Under the pieces are notes generated by a model, which was given only the letters and a program-made list of their open reading frames with translations, searched no databases and was not told where the DNA came from. A stretch of DNA of 64,000 nucleotides from Lysinibacillus_B sp031181585 (lineage in GTDB: Bacteria > Bacillota > Bacilli > Bacillales_A > Planococcaceae): NCBI RefSeq assembly GCF_047301505.1, contig NZ_CP154840.1, positions 1,674,001 through 1,738,000 on the forward strand, given 5' to 3'. Shown in pieces: positions 25,421 to 34,496 of the stretch (position 1 is the first letter of the stretch; each line of letters starts with the position of its first letter). Both the position numbers and the translations under genes were made by a program.

Positions 25421-28252
25421 ATGAATAGATTGAAATTTGGCATACGATCCAAAATAACAGTAGGTTATATCGTGATCATTCTTTGCCTACTTGTATCCGT
25501 CATATTTTTGAATGCACAAATTACCTCGCTGCAGAATTCGAGGAATCAAATTATTCAATATGATTCACAGGTGCAAACGTTGACGAATAATATTGAAAAA
25601 AACATTAAGGATATGGAATCGAACAAGCGCGGATATGTTATCACGGGGGAGACGAGCTATTTAGAGCCCTATAATAATGCTTCCGTTAACTGGAAGGTGG
25701 ACTATGATAAGCTCCGACAGCTGGTAGCCGAGAACCCTGCGCAGCTACAGCTATTGGATGATATAAAGGTGACGATCGACCACTGGATTGCGAATTCAGG
25801 GGATCCAGTCATCCAAATGAAAAAAGAAAATAGAAGCGAAGATCTTGCTGCCTTCTTCCAAGTAGATTTAGGCCGCAAAGATATGGAAGCGATTCAATCT
25901 CAATTTGAATCGTTCCTAGCGATTGAGAAGGCAAACATTGATGAGCGGGCAGCAGCGCTGGATGGCCGAAACCAAATCCTTACGTTTGGTCTTTTTGCAC
26001 TGCTGATTATTATTTCATTGATTGCTATTGGAATTTCAAGCGGTATTTCCCGGATGATTGTGAATACAATTGGTGATGTAACAGAGACAATCCGCAAAAT
26101 TGCATTGTCTGGCGGAGGCCACGGGGAACGAATTAAAGTAAATACGCAGGATGAAGTGAGAGATCTAGCAAATGCAACGAACTTTTTGCTAGATACATTG
26201 GAAAAACGAGAATGGCTTCAAAAGAATCTTGCTGACATCGTAACAACGTATCAAGGTGTTTCCTCTGTTACGAAGCTGGGGCAAACATTCTTGTCTGAAT
26301 TGGCAGATCGTACGGATACGTCATATGGGGCATTCTATGTACGTGAAACAGTAGATAATAAAGTCAGCTTTGTGAAGCAGGCTTCTTTTGCTGACGAGGA
26401 TACTTCTATCGGCCGGGAAAACTTTAAGCTTGGAGAAGGGCTGATTGGACAAGCTGCTGCTGATAAGCGTATGTATACGTACAAAGGACTGCCTAAGGAT
26501 TACCGCATGATCGGTACAGGTCTTGGCGAAACACCGCCGAAGCAGATTGTCATTCTGCCTGTCATCTTTGAAGACGAAACAATTGCGGTCATTGAATTGG
26601 CAACAATGAAGGAATATGACGAGCAGCAGCTGGAGCTTGTAAAACAAATTGCTGACTCATTTGGTTTAACAGTAAATAGCATTTTAGGCCGTATGGAAAT
26701 TGTACGTCTATTGAATGAATCACGTGCAATGACTGAAGAACTGCAAGTACAATCAGAAGAATTACAGACGCAATCAGAAGAACTGCAAACACAATCCGAG
26801 GAACTGCAAATGCAGACAGATGCACTGTCTGCCATCAACAAACAGCTTGAAGAAAGAACAAAAGACGCCGAAACGAAGTCGAGAGACCTTGAAAAGGCGA
26901 AGAAAGAGCTTGAAGAGATAGCTGAACAGCTACAACTAAACTCGAACTACAAATCTGAATTCTTGGCGAATATGTCCCATGAATTGCGCACACCGCTGAA
27001 CAGTATCCTTATTTTATCGGAAATGCTTGTCGAGAATGGAAGCAACAATTTATCTGATGAAGAAACAGAGTTCGCCAAAGTCATTCATTCATCAGGTGAG
27101 GACTTACTGTCACTGATCAATGATATTCTTGATCTATCAAAGGTAGAAGCGGGTAAAATTGATGTGCTGTTTGGTGAAGTGAATTTGAGTGAGCTGCCAA
27201 CACAGATGGATCAGCTGTTTTCACCAGTAGCCAAGCGGAAAAATATTGAATTCAATATTACGCAGGCAGATTCTATCCCGGAAGTTTTCTATACAGATGC
27301 GAAGAAATTCCAGCAGATCTTGAAAAATCTATTATCCAATGCCTTTAAGTTTACGGAGCAAGGTTCTGTCAGCTTGAATATTAATAGATTACATGATCAG
27401 CATGTGACATCATGTATGCAAAATATCAGCCCTGATTGGTTAGAAGTTTCCGTAACCGATACTGGTATCGGTATTCCGGAAGATAAACATCAGCTTATTT
27501 TTGAAACGTTCCAGCAAGCTGATGGTGCAACAGTCCGGAAATATGGAGGATCAGGTCTTGGACTTTCCATCTGCCGAGAATTCTCAAAACTATTAGGTGC
27601 AAAAATTACACTTGAAAGTGAAGAGGGTAAAGGCAGTACATTTACATTGGTCATCCCTAGCCTGCCAAATGGCATTGGTGAAGAAGAACAAATGAAACTG
27701 TCCTATGCAGAAATCAGCGCTGCTTCTGCAGCTGATTACGATGATATCGAAGAATTAGAAGAGTTAGAGGCAATGGAAGCCAGCCGTTTTGAAGAACAAC
27801 CTGTGGAAGAACAGGAAGAAGAGAAAGAGCTGGCTGCTTTATCTCCTCAAAATGAGCTGGAAGTATTCCAAAATAAACGCGTGTTAATTGTCGATGATGA
27901 CAACCGAAATATCTATGCATTGAAGCGTGTCCTGGAAAATCGCGGCATGGAGACATTAGTCGCGAAAGATGGGTTAGAGTGCTTAGATATTATGAAGGAA
28001 GATCATAATATCGATGTAGTGCTAATGGATATTATGATGCCAAATATGGACGGCTACGAAACGATGTCAATCATCCGTAATGAGATGAAACTAACGGATC
28101 TACCGATTATCGCCCTTACAGCGAAGGCTATGAAGAATGACCGCGATAAATCATTAGAGGCCGGTGCATCTGATTACATTAGTAAACCATTAAATTTAGA
28201 GCAGCTGTTCTCAGTGCTGAGAGTATGGCTCGTGTCTAAAGGAGTTAAGTAA
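25421..28252 (+). CDS. Hybrid sensor histidine kinase / response regulator, RsbK-like
   Basis: 943 residues. In order: membrane helix at about 13-31, CHASE3 sensor loop (about 35-180), second helix (about 188-208), HAMP, GAF (about 275-425), a coiled coil containing tandem QSEELQT heptads, HisKA with FLANMSHELRTPLN, HATPase with NLLSNAFKFT, DTGIGI and GGSGLGLS, an acidic linker, and a C-terminal receiver with MDIMMPNMDG. This is the layout of RsbK of Bacillus cereus, which phosphorylates the REC-PP2C phosphatase RsbY in the sigma-B pathway. Its stop overlaps the start of the CheR-type gene (TAATG), which fits RsbK-RsbM. Confidence 0.9.
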   Translation: MNRLKFGIRSKITVGYIVIILCLLVSVIFLNAQITSLQNSRNQIIQYDSQVQTLTNNIEKNIKDMESNKRGYVITGETSYLEPYNNASVNWKVDYDKLRQLVAENPAQLQLLDDIKVTIDHWIANSGDPVIQMKKENRSEDLAAFFQVDLGRKDMEAIQSQFESFLAIEKANIDERAAALDGRNQILTFGLFALLIIISLIAIGISSGISRMIVNTIGDVTETIRKIALSGGGHGERIKVNTQDEVRDLANATNFLLDTLEKREWLQKNLADIVTTYQGVSSVTKLGQTFLSELADRTDTSYGAFYVRETVDNKVSFVKQASFADEDTSIGRENFKLGEGLIGQAAADKRMYTYKGLPKDYRMIGTGLGETPPKQIVILPVIFEDETIAVIELATMKEYDEQQLELVKQIADSFGLTVNSILGRMEIVRLLNESRAMTEELQVQSEELQTQSEELQTQSEELQMQTDALSAINKQLEERTKDAETKSRDLEKAKKELEEIAEQLQLNSNYKSEFLANMSHELRTPLNSILILSEMLVENGSNNLSDEETEFAKVIHSSGEDLLSLINDILDLSKVEAGKIDVLFGEVNLSELPTQMDQLFSPVAKRKNIEFNITQADSIPEVFYTDAKKFQQILKNLLSNAFKFTEQGSVSLNINRLHDQHVTSCMQNISPDWLEVSVTDTGIGIPEDKHQLIFETFQQADGATVRKYGGSGLGLSICREFSKLLGAKITLESEEGKGSTFTLVIPSLPNGIGEEEQMKLSYAEISAASAADYDDIEELEELEAMEASRFEEQPVEEQEEEKELAALSPQNELEVFQNKRVLIVDDDNRNIYALKRVLENRGMETLVAKDGLECLDIMKEDHNIDVVLMDIMMPNMDGYETMSIIRNEMKLTDLPIIALTAKAMKNDRDKSLEAGASDYISKPLNLEQLFSVLRVWLVSKGVK
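26738..26816 (+). repeat. Tandem 21-base repeats coding coiled-coil heptads
   Basis: Near-perfect repeats of a 21-base unit coding (Q)SEELQ(T/V/M)Q between the GAF and HisKA domains of the hybrid kinase. The unit is in register with the heptad, so unit gain or loss would lengthen or shorten the signalling helix by two turns without a frameshift. Confidence 0.8.
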
Positions 28253-29100
28253 TGACCAAGTACGATGAACAAAGGTTGGAGAACAATCAGCATGCCAACC
28301 TTGAATTAGATTTACTGTTAGAAACCGTTTATCGATTATCAGGATTTGATTTTCGCCAGTATAACCGGGCATCCATCTCCCGTCGTGTATATAACCGGAT
28401 GAAAATCAATAATATCGCGACAATTTCCCGCCTTCAGGAGAAGGTCATCCATGAGGAAGGATATTTAACGCAGCTGTTAAATGACTTCTCGATTAATGTA
28501 ACCGAAATGTTCCGCAACCCCAGCTTTTTTAGGGCGCTGCGGACAGAAGTTATACCGAAGCTGCGTGATTATCCAGAAATCCGTATATGGCATGCAGGCT
28601 GTGCCACGGGTGAGGAAGTGTTCTCCATGGCAATTCTCCTGGAGGAGGAGGGACTTCTCGATAAGGCAGTTATTTATGCGACTGATATGAACGAACGAGT
28701 GCTGGAGAAAGCGAAACAAGGCGTATTTCCGATACAGCGCATGCAGTCCTATACGAAAAACTACATGCTGGCTGGTGGAAACCATGCATTTTCGGAGTAT
28801 TATAAAACCGATTTCCAGCATGCGTATTTCCACTCGTTTTTGAAAAAGAATATTATCTTTGCGCAGCATAACCTGGTAACAGACCAGTCATTTAATGAGT
28901 TCCACCTGGTCTTATGCCGCAATGTATTGATTTATTTTTCCCCGCCGCTGCAAAACCAGGTGCATCGATTGTTTTACGATAGCCTTAGTCTAAACGGGTT
29001 CCTGTGTTTAGGGGACAAGGAGACGCTGCGGTTCGAGGAGCTGATTTCCAACTATGATGAATTAGTTGGAAGTGAAAAAATATATCAAAAAATAAAATAA
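28252..29100 (+). CDS. CheR-type protein methyltransferase, RsbM-like
   Basis: 282 residues: an N-terminal helical CheR domain (LDLLLETVYRLSGFDFRQYNRASISRRV) and an S-adenosylmethionine fold with the glycine loop IWHAGCATGEEVFSMAILL, then YATDMNERVLEKA. CheR proteins methylate Glu residues of receptors. No chemotaxis genes lie here, and the gene shares one base with the hybrid kinase stop, so translation is coupled. In the B. cereus group RsbM methylates RsbK and keeps the stress response off. The same job is inferred here. Confidence 0.92.
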   Translation: MTKYDEQRLENNQHANLELDLLLETVYRLSGFDFRQYNRASISRRVYNRMKINNIATISRLQEKVIHEEGYLTQLLNDFSINVTEMFRNPSFFRALRTEVIPKLRDYPEIRIWHAGCATGEEVFSMAILLEEEGLLDKAVIYATDMNERVLEKAKQGVFPIQRMQSYTKNYMLAGGNHAFSEYYKTDFQHAYFHSFLKKNIIFAQHNLVTDQSFNEFHLVLCRNVLIYFSPPLQNQVHRLFYDSLSLNGFLCLGDKETLRFEELISNYDELVGSEKIYQKIK

Positions 29101-29103
29101 AAT

Positions 29104-29141
29104 GAGACCTTCTGAAGGATACTTCAGAGGGTCTTTTTTTA
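29104..29141 (+). terminator. Terminator after the kinase-methyltransferase operon
   Basis: GACC-TTCTGAAG paired with CTTCAGA-GGGTC around a short loop, then seven T. Confidence 0.88.
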
Positions 29142-29237
29142 TAGTGTAACTTGAAAAAATCACGAATATAACAGGAAATTAAGCGAGTTTATCGAATATT
29201 CCTTGGAGAAGAACGGGTTTTTAATGGAGGACTTACA

Positions 29238-29741
29238 ATGAGTAACGGAAATAAGCTGCTAATAGCTGCAGTGTGTGCAGCAATACTGGCTGCCTGCCAG
29301 GCTGAAGATGAAAAGAAAGAAGATATTGCGATTAACACGGGTCTTATTTTGCAGGAGGCAATAAAGCAGGAGCAAAAAGAGATTCTTCCGACACAGAGCG
29401 GATATATTGGTGATTCTTCCTGGGAGAATGAAAAACCGCTTCTTGTCCACTATAAAGATGCTGTAGCACCACAAGAATATCAAAATGAATTTTATGTGGA
29501 AACAGTTGGCGAAGAGGTCGTGTATAGATTTACGAATAAGGGAGAATCCCCATTTGAATGGCGTATTTTAACGCCTGACCAACGAATATGGAACAATGGA
29601 CATTTATCGCCGGGTCAGTCCAAAACATTTGCAGCAGTATATGAAGAAGGATATATGCCTAAAGGACTTTATACATTTTCTATCATTTCCTCCCCAGGTC
29701 AGGAAAGCCTATTCGACTTTGTTTTTTCAGCTCCTGAATAA
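29238..29741 (+). CDS. Small lipoprotein
   Basis: 167 residues. Signal peptide MSNGNKLLIAAVCAAILAAC with lipobox ILAAC gives lipid attachment at Cys20. The mature part is acidic, then a beta domain with FEWRILTPDQRIWNNGHLSPGQSKTF, which resembles Ig-like BsuPI-type intracellular-protease-inhibitor/YkoQ-like folds, but I cannot assign it. ATGGAGGAC precedes the ATG. It sits between the RsbKM-like operon and the convergent RsbY-like gene, without evident functional link. Confidence 0.78.
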   Translation: MSNGNKLLIAAVCAAILAACQAEDEKKEDIAINTGLILQEAIKQEQKEILPTQSGYIGDSSWENEKPLLVHYKDAVAPQEYQNEFYVETVGEEVVYRFTNKGESPFEWRILTPDQRIWNNGHLSPGQSKTFAAVYEEGYMPKGLYTFSIISSPGQESLFDFVFSAPE

Positions 29742-29761
29742 GTAGGTTAGTTCTGCAGCAA

Positions 29762-29808
29762 AGAAAAAAGAGGCTTTCCAGAAATTTATATTCCCTGGAA
29801 AACCTCTC
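29762..29808 (-). terminator. Terminator of the REC-PP2C gene
   Basis: On the minus strand AGAGGTTTTCCAG pairs with CTGGAAAGCCTCT and is followed by TTTTTTC. It lies about 100 bases after the stop of the minus-strand phosphatase gene. Confidence 0.8.
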
Positions 29809-29911
29809 TGTACGTAAATGTAATTATGCTTTTATGCCTGCCGCAGCAAGATTTCGCTCTTTTCATTGAAAAGAAAGCGTTTTACTAAAACTGGATACAA
29901 AATCTTTTATC

Positions 29912-31057
29912 CTACTTTCCTTGTGCCTGCAGCATGAGAATACAAATATCGTCCGGCTGATCCAGCTGCTTTTCTTTAGAGATGAGCTGATTAACGGTTT
30001 CCTGGAAATTTGTCCATTTGGAAGAGGAAGCAGCAGCAATTCGCTTTTCTGATTCAATTTCGCATGGTCCCATCGCTTCTAGCAAGCCGTCTGTGAATAA
30101 AACGATTTGCAAATCAGTTGTATATTTTAGCGTTTGCTTTGTCACTTTAATTTCATCGAAAAAGCCTACTGCCCAGCTTCCTTTTTCAAGCGGAACAAGC
30201 TCTTTATTATCAACAAGTGCATAACCCGCAGGATGGCCGGCATTAACATATTCTACTGTATTGCTTTCTGTATCAATTACGAGATAGATCGCTGTAAAAT
30301 AGTAGGGCATGTCCTGTTTCCCATCATCCTGCAGGAGTGCCATATAGCGGTTTAACTCCTTAATTACCAGCTCGGGCTCGACCAGCTGTTTGACCGCTTC
30401 ACGCAGTACAGAAGAGATAAACATACAAACTAGTGACGCCGAAATCCCATGTCCCATCATATCCAGTAAAATGACGGCATAGCGGTGCTCGCTGATTTTA
30501 TGCCAATAATACATATCACCAGCCAGATTGGAAGAAGGCATGTATGTAACTTCGATCTGTAAATTTTCTTTTGAAAGAGGAGGACTTAATAAGCTTCGCT
30601 GTACATGCGTCGCTAAATCCAGCTCATATTGAATTTTCTTTTCATGCTGCTTATGCCAATCCAGCTCTGATTTAAGGCGAAGTGCTACACGCATACGCGC
30701 CAGCAGCTCTGTTTTGTTAATAGGCTTTGTGATGTAGTCTGCTCCCCCGATGTCTAATGCTTCAGCCAGCTTGCTTTTATCTTCAAGAGCTGTTACAAAA
30801 ATGACGGGAATATCCTTGAACCGATCATCCTCTTTAATACGCTTACATGCCTCTAGTCCATCAATTTCAGGCATCATAATATCCAGCAGAATTAAGTCAA
30901 CTGCGCCGCTGGATACGTTTGCATCGTCCAGATGCAAATAATCAAATAGTTCCATTGCTGAATTGAGTGATACACAATCAGTGTAACCAGCGTTGTTAAG
31001 TATTTTTTCGATTACAAATAAATTTACTGAATTATCGTCCACAAGAAGAATTGTCAT
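29912..31057 (-). CDS. REC - PP2C (SpoIIE-type) serine phosphatase, RsbY-like
   Basis: 381 residues. Receiver domain at 1-125 (LLVDDNSVN, phospho-acceptor in LILLDIMMPEIDG, TALEDK) and a short linker. Then the PP2C domain with LAGDMYYW and ILLDMMGHGISASL, the Asp residues that bind the metal pair, and FTDGLLEA. This is RsbY/RsbP-class architecture: once phosphorylated on the receiver it dephosphorylates an RsbV-type anti-anti-sigma factor. The RsbK- and RsbM-like genes lie convergent 0.8 kb away. No rsbV, rsbW or sigB is in the window. Confidence 0.9.
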   Translation of the reverse strand: MTILLVDDNSVNLFVIEKILNNAGYTDCVSLNSAMELFDYLHLDDANVSSGAVDLILLDIMMPEIDGLEACKRIKEDDRFKDIPVIFVTALEDKSKLAEALDIGGADYITKPINKTELLARMRVALRLKSELDWHKQHEKKIQYELDLATHVQRSLLSPPLSKENLQIEVTYMPSSNLAGDMYYWHKISEHRYAVILLDMMGHGISASLVCMFISSVLREAVKQLVEPELVIKELNRYMALLQDDGKQDMPYYFTAIYLVIDTESNTVEYVNAGHPAGYALVDNKELVPLEKGSWAVGFFDEIKVTKQTLKYTTDLQIVLFTDGLLEAMGPCEIESEKRIAAASSSKWTNFQETVNQLISKEKQLDQPDDICILMLQAQGK

Positions 31058-31645
31058 TTTTTACTTCACCTTATCCCAATTAGATAGTTACAAAAAGTCT
31101 GTACTATGAGTTGCCATGCAATACTAAATAGATTTGCGCATTATAGATGGTTTAAATCTAAAAGATAATTGATAGGCTCTGATGTTTCTTACAAGCAATA
31201 CTTGTTTTGTTCTCTTACTTTCGTTATCAAAATAGAGTGAAAGCTTATCCATTAATTAATATAAATATCAATTTCATTATACAGTAAATATAATAGAAAC
31301 CCTATTCATTACGCTTGTAAAGCAAAAAAATAATAGGAGATTATGAGAAAGAATGTATATTTTAAGAAATTAATTCAAATCACAAGGAAGATTTCTGCAC
31401 TGCTTAACTAAAAAAGAAATTCCAATGAAACAAACGACTTTTTAGCATTGTGTATGTATAAACGATTCGTCAAAAGCTTTTGATGTATAAAAGTTAAAAG
31501 TCCAATGGTTATGGAAAATAAAAGGGAGAGAAGATAAAAAGGAAAATAAAATTGATTGAAATTGGACAAGCTACAGAATGAGAAGTACGAAAATGAAGTG
31601 CAGTCATTTTGTACTTTTCATATTGAAATCATAAGGAGGAGTATT
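31058..31645. other. Intergenic region between the phosphatase and DUF1540 genes
   Basis: About 590 very AT-rich bases holding the divergent promoters. TATAAT at about 31289 could serve the plus direction. The short hairpin-like GAAAATGAAGTGCA ... TCATTTTGTAC sits 50 bases before the DUF1540 start. No protein frame with a ribosome site was seen. Confidence 0.4.
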
Positions 31646-31873
31646 ATGCCGAATGTAGAAGTAAGCTGTACGATCTCGAATTGTCTGTTTCATGAAAAAG
31701 GGAATTTATGCGGTGCCGAAAAGATCCTTGTAGACCGTACAGAAAATGCCCGCAGCAGAAATAACACGGAGTTTGCGGCGGATTTTGACATTCGCAGTGC
31801 GACTGAAAAGGCCAGCACATCGGGGGAAACGTGCTGTCAAACGTTCGAACCTAAGAAAAATCACAGCCACTAA
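31646..31873 (+). CDS. DUF1540 domain protein
   Basis: 75 residues starting at the ATG eight bases after AAGGAGGA. The frame is open further upstream but has no ribosome site there. Cys spacing VSCTISNCLF ... LCGAEKILV ... TCCQTF is the DUF1540 pattern, probably a small metal- or disulfide-stabilised fold. These proteins are frequent in spore-forming Firmicutes, with no established function. Monocistronic with a strong terminator. Confidence 0.88.
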   Translation: MPNVEVSCTISNCLFHEKGNLCGAEKILVDRTENARSRNNTEFAADFDIRSATEKASTSGETCCQTFEPKKNHSH

Positions 31874-31928
31874 CAAAAGGATGCTTGTGTAGAAGCACCT
31901 TTCCATCTGCGTATTCCTCAAAAGAAGG

Positions 31929-31960
31929 GGACTAAAAAGGTTTCTTTTTAGTCCCTTTTA
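31929..31960 (+). terminator. Terminator after the DUF1540 gene
   Basis: GGGACTAAAAA / TTTTTAGTCCC, a perfect 11-bp stem with a 6-base loop, then four T. Confidence 0.88.
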
Positions 31961-32266
31961 CAATGAAGGAGTAGGAACTCGTCTAATAGTAAAGATAACC
32001 AAAAAAATGCTTGATTAGTACTTAGAAGGACGGTGTAATTTTTGGCAATACAGGTAGGGAATTAGCGGGTTTTCCAAAAAAAGAACGTACTTTTCTCCGC
32101 GTTTTATTTTTGGGGTATAATGTGGATATTATTTTTGCTTACTTTACAATAGACGGGATGAAAGCGGCTGTATTCGAATATAAAAATAGGAGTGCTGCAT
32201 ACAGACAGCTTATACGGGTTGTCAGCTTCTTTGTAAGCAGAAATCACATACAAAGGAGGAAAAAGC

Positions 32267-32779
32267 TTGGAAGTAGGCGAGCAAATTGCCGAGCAGATTC
32301 AACTCCGTCCACTCCGTCTAAAGGATTTTAGCCGGGTTGTCGAGTGGAGCCGAGATATGGAATTTTGTTTTGCGAACAGCTGGGAACTGAGCAGAGAGGA
32401 AGAAGAGCTCTATCAATGGTGGGCAGCTTGTGTAAATGGGAGAATGGATCATTTTCTGCGAATAGGAATTGAATTTGAAGGACGGCTCATTGGCTATGCA
32501 GATTTGGCGGATATTCGTTATGGTACGGCCGAGTTCGGAATTGCTATTGGAGAAACTGCACTGTGGGGAAAAGGAGTAGGACCCGCTGCAGCTAAAAAGC
32601 TGTTTAGTTATGCGAAAGAAACGCTAGGGGTTACAAAAATATGGGCAGAAACCCACCGGACGAACAGCCGTTCTAGAAAGATGCTGCAAAAACTTGGCTT
32701 TCAGGAAATCAGCCGCAGCGGCACAGACATCTATTACGGAGCGGAAACGGCATTAATCCAATATCATAAGCTGCTTTAG
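32267..32779 (+). CDS. RimJ/RimL-type GNAT acetyltransferase
   Basis: 170 residues from TTG with AAAGGAGG upstream. It shows IQLRPLRLKDFSRVVEW at the N-terminus, FGIAIGETALWGKGVGPAAAKKL as the acetyl-CoA loop, and THRTNSRSRKMLQKLGFQ, typical of the RimJ/L branch that acetylates protein N-termini or small amines. Acceptor unknown. Single gene. Confidence 0.88.
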   Translation: MEVGEQIAEQIQLRPLRLKDFSRVVEWSRDMEFCFANSWELSREEEELYQWWAACVNGRMDHFLRIGIEFEGRLIGYADLADIRYGTAEFGIAIGETALWGKGVGPAAAKKLFSYAKETLGVTKIWAETHRTNSRSRKMLQKLGFQEISRSGTDIYYGAETALIQYHKLL

Positions 32780-32871
32780 GAAAATAAAAAGATGTTTAAA
32801 AGAATGATAGTCATGTAAATTGTAACTAGAGACATAGCTGTAAAAGTAACTCATAAAAAGGAGAAGGAAAC

Positions 32872-33759
32872 ATGACGAACGCAACAGTACTACATATCGA
32901 TGCCTTTAGTACAACACCGGGAAAAGGGAATCCGGCTGGTGTAGTATTAAACGGCGGACAATGGACAGATCAACAGATGCAGGAGATTGCGAGAAAAGTA
33001 GGTTTTAACGAGACTGCGTTTGTCGTACCGACGAGCAAGGCAGATTTCGGTATCCGCTATTTCACCCCGGGACATGAAAATGATTTATGCGGGCATGCAA
33101 CGATGGGCACAATTTTTGCGCTATACAGAGAAGGGAAGTTAATAAAGCAGTCCTTTACGATTGATACAAAAGCGGGCGTGCTGCCAATTCAAACACGGGA
33201 GGAAAACGGAAGCCTAGTCATCACCATGCAGCACACAGCCCCTGCATTTCAAGCCTTTTCCGGGAGTAAGAAAAAGCTTGCTGAAGTAATTGGATTAAAG
33301 GAAGGGGATCTTCACGATGAGCTGCCGATCGTTTATGGAAGTACCGGTATCTGGACGCTTATTGTGCCTGTAAAAAGCATCGATAGCTTTTCCAGCATGA
33401 TTCCTCATACCAAAGCGTTTCCCGAGGTACTCAAGGAAATGCCGCACATGTCGATTCACCCTATCTGTTTTGAAACAAGAGATGAAGAATGCATGCTGCA
33501 TAGCCGTCATTTCTCTTCACCGTTTTCGGGCACGATCGAGGACCCGGTTACCGGAACTGCCTCTGGTGTGATGGGCGCTTATTATAAAAAGTATGTAGAA
33601 CCCGAACTGCCGCTGCCTGCAACAATAATTATGGAACAGGGCCATGAGATCGATAAGGACGGCAAGGTGTATGTCCATATTGAAGAAAGAGATGAGCAGA
33701 TGGCCATTTCGATTTCCGGGACGGCTGTATATGTGAAGGCTTTGACAGTGGATTTATAG
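32872..33759 (+). CDS. PhzF-family isomerase/epimerase
   Basis: 295 residues. The conserved catalytic Glu lies in FNETAFV, and the family motifs FTPGHENDLCGHATMGT and EDPVTGTASGVMGAYY (substrate loop) are both present. PhzF-like proteins isomerise small hydrophobic metabolites, PhzF itself acting in phenazine synthesis. No phenazine genes are near, so this is a generic paralogue (YddE/YfhB-like) of unknown substrate. AAAGGAGAAGG lies before the ATG, with a strong terminator after. Confidence 0.92.
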   Translation: MTNATVLHIDAFSTTPGKGNPAGVVLNGGQWTDQQMQEIARKVGFNETAFVVPTSKADFGIRYFTPGHENDLCGHATMGTIFALYREGKLIKQSFTIDTKAGVLPIQTREENGSLVITMQHTAPAFQAFSGSKKKLAEVIGLKEGDLHDELPIVYGSTGIWTLIVPVKSIDSFSSMIPHTKAFPEVLKEMPHMSIHPICFETRDEECMLHSRHFSSPFSGTIEDPVTGTASGVMGAYYKKYVEPELPLPATIIMEQGHEIDKDGKVYVHIEERDEQMAISISGTAVYVKALTVDL

Positions 33760-33764
33760 TAAGG

Positions 33765-33800
33765 AGAGCGAAGCAATGGGATAATTGCTTCGCTCTTTTT
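33765..33800 (+). terminator. Terminator after the PhzF-like gene
   Basis: AGAGCGAAGCAAT / ATTGCTTCGCTCT, a perfect 13-bp stem with loop GGGATA, then TTTT. Confidence 0.92.
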
Positions 33801-33801
33801 A

Positions 33802-34218
33802 TTATGAAATAAACAAATTCCTCTTGAAATTCGGGCTAAGCTCGCTCCAAACGTCGAATTTATTGCCATCAGGATCTTTGAAAATAAAGTTCCTGCCGGC
33901 ATGCCCGCGGTTTTCAATTTCACCGACTTCCACTTCCTTTTCGAGGAATTCATTACGCAGCGACTGGAGAGCAGAGTAACCGTCGACCTCAAATGTCATG
34001 GAACAGCGCTCTTGTCCAGCTGCATCTACAAAATTGGCACTTTCATCTGCTGGTGATTTCACAAGAAAAATACTTAGATCAGCTAGGTTTAAAATGGCTT
34101 TTTCCTCATCTTGATGGGTAAGATCGGCATCCAGCTTCTGCACATACCATTCAGTTGACCGCTCCACATCAGTGACAGGAAGGTAAAGCGTTCCTACTCG
34201 TTTTAATGTTTGATTCAT
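33802..34218 (-). CDS. VOC-superfamily (glyoxalase-like) protein
   Basis: 138 residues with the paired beta-alpha-beta-beta-beta units of vicinal oxygen chelate proteins: VGTLYLPVTDVERSTEWYVQKLDADL in the first and FKDPDGNKFDVWSE at the C-terminus, which supplies a metal-ligand position. Members include glyoxalases, dioxygenases and antibiotic-resistance proteins. Nothing here fixes the substrate. Its stop is two bases after the convergent terminator hairpin. Confidence 0.85.
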   Translation of the reverse strand: MNQTLKRVGTLYLPVTDVERSTEWYVQKLDADLTHQDEEKAILNLADLSIFLVKSPADESANFVDAAGQERCSMTFEVDGYSALQSLRNEFLEKEVEVGEIENRGHAGRNFIFKDPDGNKFDVWSELSPNFKRNLFIS

Positions 34219-34496
34219 ATAGCTACCTCCGTTTTTCGCATAATAGCATGCTTTTTTGATTTCTCTTTGATTGAATAGAAAATCAGGTACTCTTCACCGA
34301 ATTATTCATTCCCTATAATAATTACTTCCTCTTTCGGTAAAAAATTTCCTTCTAATAATCATATTTGTTACAAAATTACCTTGGTAATGTACTGAAATTT
34401 CATCTGACCTCTTTAAATTATTGGAAATTGACTATTTCTAAAAGTTCAGAATTATTTATAATGAGCAGTATAGTAACCTTAAGGAGTGAATTGAAA

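Noticed and set aside
34365..34496. N-terminal extension of pdxS
   Set aside because: 44 extra codons without family match; the standard PdxS start at 34497 follows AAGGAG.
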